DNA of 33,885 bases from Chromera velia (Eukaryota > Sar > Chromeraceae): the NCBI GenBank assembly GCA_018398765.1, contig JAHBMJ010001225.1:1-33885 (forward strand), written 5' to 3'. Below the pieces are notes generated by a model that saw only the letters and a list, made by a program, of their open reading frames with translations, had not been told where the DNA came from and did not search any database. A program made the translations under genes and the position numbers. How positions within the stretch are numbered: the stretch's first letter is position 1; every line of letters begins with the position of its first letter. Shown in pieces: positions 32,710 to 33,885 of the stretch.

Positions 32710-33292
32710 CAAAAATTAATGGCCGATCGACGTTTTCGGCAAAAACGCTCGTGGAGTTGCACCTTCGATCTGATTGATCGCCCAGTTCCTTCGACTACAC
32801 GGTCAGAAAGTTGCTTCTGTAGGGTGGGAAGGGGGCTCTTCTAGCACAGACTTGACAGCTAGGCAGAGGAAGATTCAAAATTCTGCATTCGATTTACGAC
32901 GGTTTAGAAATAGAAGGGGCATGGCTTGGCTTTTTGCCATTTCGGGGGGGGTTCTGGGGATTTTTCCGGACTGTCGCGGGTCAAATTCTCCCTCACGATA
33001 AAAGCCATCTGAAAATACCGATCCGTCACGCATGCGAATGGTCCAGGAATGCGTGAAATTGCGCCGTGAATGCCGGGCCAAGGCCCCGGAATGCCTGTCC
33101 GGGAAAGAGCACACATGAACTATCATGGTGCAGGTCGTTCGCACGAAGCAAGTTTTGCTCAACTTGTGGGGCACAAAATTGAATCCCACGCTTCGGAGTG
33201 TTGCACAGACGCTGATCGATATACAAAGCAATCAACGAGGGTGAAAGAGCGCACTACTCGAACGATTGCCATGATCAGGCTGGTCGAAACGG

Positions 33293-33300
33293 TATATATA
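33293..33300 (+). promoter_or_regulatory. TATA-like box
   Basis: TATATATA in otherwise mixed-composition DNA about 125 bp upstream of the ATG at 33425. It is assigned on sequence and position only. Confidence 0.3.
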
Positions 33301-33424
33301 GAACGTGTCCCTTTTGAACTAGCTGTGGGTTGACTGCAGATCCATTCACCACCTTTGAAAGTGAAAGGAAGAGTTCGGCTTGTCAGACAGAACCGGTGCG
33401 CGTCCCACGGAGGACGGAGGAAAG

Positions 33425-33729
33425 ATGTCGAATGCGTCTGTCCTTGACGGTCTCCCGGTGGTCTCACAAGTGAAATCGCTGGTGGAACTCGCGGGAGGCG
33501 ACGTGGAAGGGGCTCGGAGGACGCAGGTGCGCTTTTCTGAAGGTACGTCTTTGCCGTCTCCTTTCGTGGCTCCGTGTGGTGTGGCAGAGTGAACGGAGAG
33601 TTTCTGAGTTTCTGCTGTGTATTCCTGTGCGTGCAGCCTGCCCGCTCGTCTCACAGGTGACTTCCATCGTCTACGCGTGCTCCGGAGAGAGAGATCGCGC
33701 TCTAGAAGTGCAAAAGGAGTTCTTCTGCG
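33425..33729 (+). CDS. Tandem-repeat protein, first two exons (continues beyond window)
   Basis: Exon 1 is 33425-33542 (ATG to GAAG/GTACGT) and exon 2 is 33637-33729 (GTGCAG/CC to TGCG/GTGAGT), both ending in phase 1. Together they encode the first 70 aa. Two units with a period of exactly 31 residues are visible: LPVVSQVKSLV...GG...A...TQ..F, then CPLVSQVTSIV...SG...A...Q..F. Identities fall at positions 11/42, 13/44, 14/45, 15/46, 16/47, 18/49, 20/51, 25/56, 30/61, 34/65 and 37/68. Exon 2 is 93 bp, one complete unit. I do not know the function; helical repeats are likely. The 3' part of the gene is outside the window, and intron 2 runs into a TG repeat at the edge. Confidence 0.7.
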
Positions 33730-33853
33730 GTGAGTCATTCGATCGGCGAAGAGAGAAAGTGAGTGAGAATGTGTGCGAGTCGACAAATGCATCAGCAGGG
33801 GGATCAGTGAGTCAGTACATAAACCAGCCGGCCAATTGGTCAGTCTGGTGGCC

Positions 33854-33854
<1 letters not shown>

Positions 33855-33885
<31 letters not shown>
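33855..33885. repeat. (TG)n microsatellite at the right edge
   Basis: TG dinucleotides run to the window end, inside intron 2 of the repeat-protein gene. Confidence 0.95.

Larger units (their letters stand above)
32619..33424. promoter_or_regulatory. Divergent intergenic region between CobW-DUF1826 and the repeat-protein gene
   Basis: About 800 bp between two divergent starts. Next to the CobW gene is the GGGGCAC(T/A) cluster; a further GGGGCACA occurs at about 33167. A TATA-like TATATATA (33293-33300) lies about 125 bp upstream of the other gene's ATG. Near 33073-33089 an imperfect CCGGGCC/GGCCCCGG hairpin is flanked by GAATGCC on both sides. No gene is recognised in the open frames here. 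Confidence 0.5.

Overview
The window looks like nuclear DNA of a unicellular alveolate alga. Best guess is a chromerid such as Chromera velia, with moderate confidence. The reasons are intron-rich genes with GT-AG introns of 180-980 bp, abundant microsatellites, GC-richer genes separated by AT-rich spacers, and bacterial-type multidomain fusions next to a plant/algal-type coiled-coil gene. I see no rRNA, tRNA, CRISPR, phage or intact transposon.

Seven genes were assembled by joining exons on homology and reading phase. In order they are: (1) 1875-2720 (+), an intronless LRAT/NlpC-P60-like protein; (2) 6298-9773 (-), endonuclease III (NTH1), six exons; (3) 10328-17495 (+), a 1430-aa APH-type kinase / M23-like / class III PLP enzyme fusion, nine exons; (4) 19731-23736 (-), an At4g15545-like coiled-coil protein, seven exons; (5) 24972-25775 (+), a secreted orphan; (6) 29606-32618 (-), a CobW/G3E GTPase fused to DUF1826, three exons; (7) 33425 to the right edge (+), the first two exons of a tandem-repeat protein. 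The strands alternate + - + - + - +, so neighbours share either a divergent promoter region (9774-10327, 23737-24971, 32619-33424) or a convergent 3' spacer (2721-6297, 17496-19730, 25776-29605). The convergent spacers contain the most AT-rich DNA.

The most interesting items are two fusions. Gene 6 joins a zinc-metallochaperone-type GTPase to DUF1826. That domain shows an HxD...H...R pattern suggestive of an Fe(II)/2-oxoglutarate oxygenase-like fold, and five GGGGCAC(T/A) repeats lie just upstream of the start codon. Gene 3 joins a hydroxylysine-kinase-type domain to a phospholyase-type PLP domain, so two consecutive catabolic steps may sit on one chain, with an apparently dead M23-like domain between them. 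The 23 introns I could place show unusual donors: +3 is evenly A, C or G, while +5 is almost always G. The octamer TGCATGCA, known as an ApiAP2 site in Apicomplexa, is strongly over-represented.

Exon boundaries were inferred by eye from splice sites, phase and remembered family patterns. No alignment or database search was run. Start codons of NTH1 and of the secreted gene, and the donor of exon 6 in gene 4, are the least certain points.
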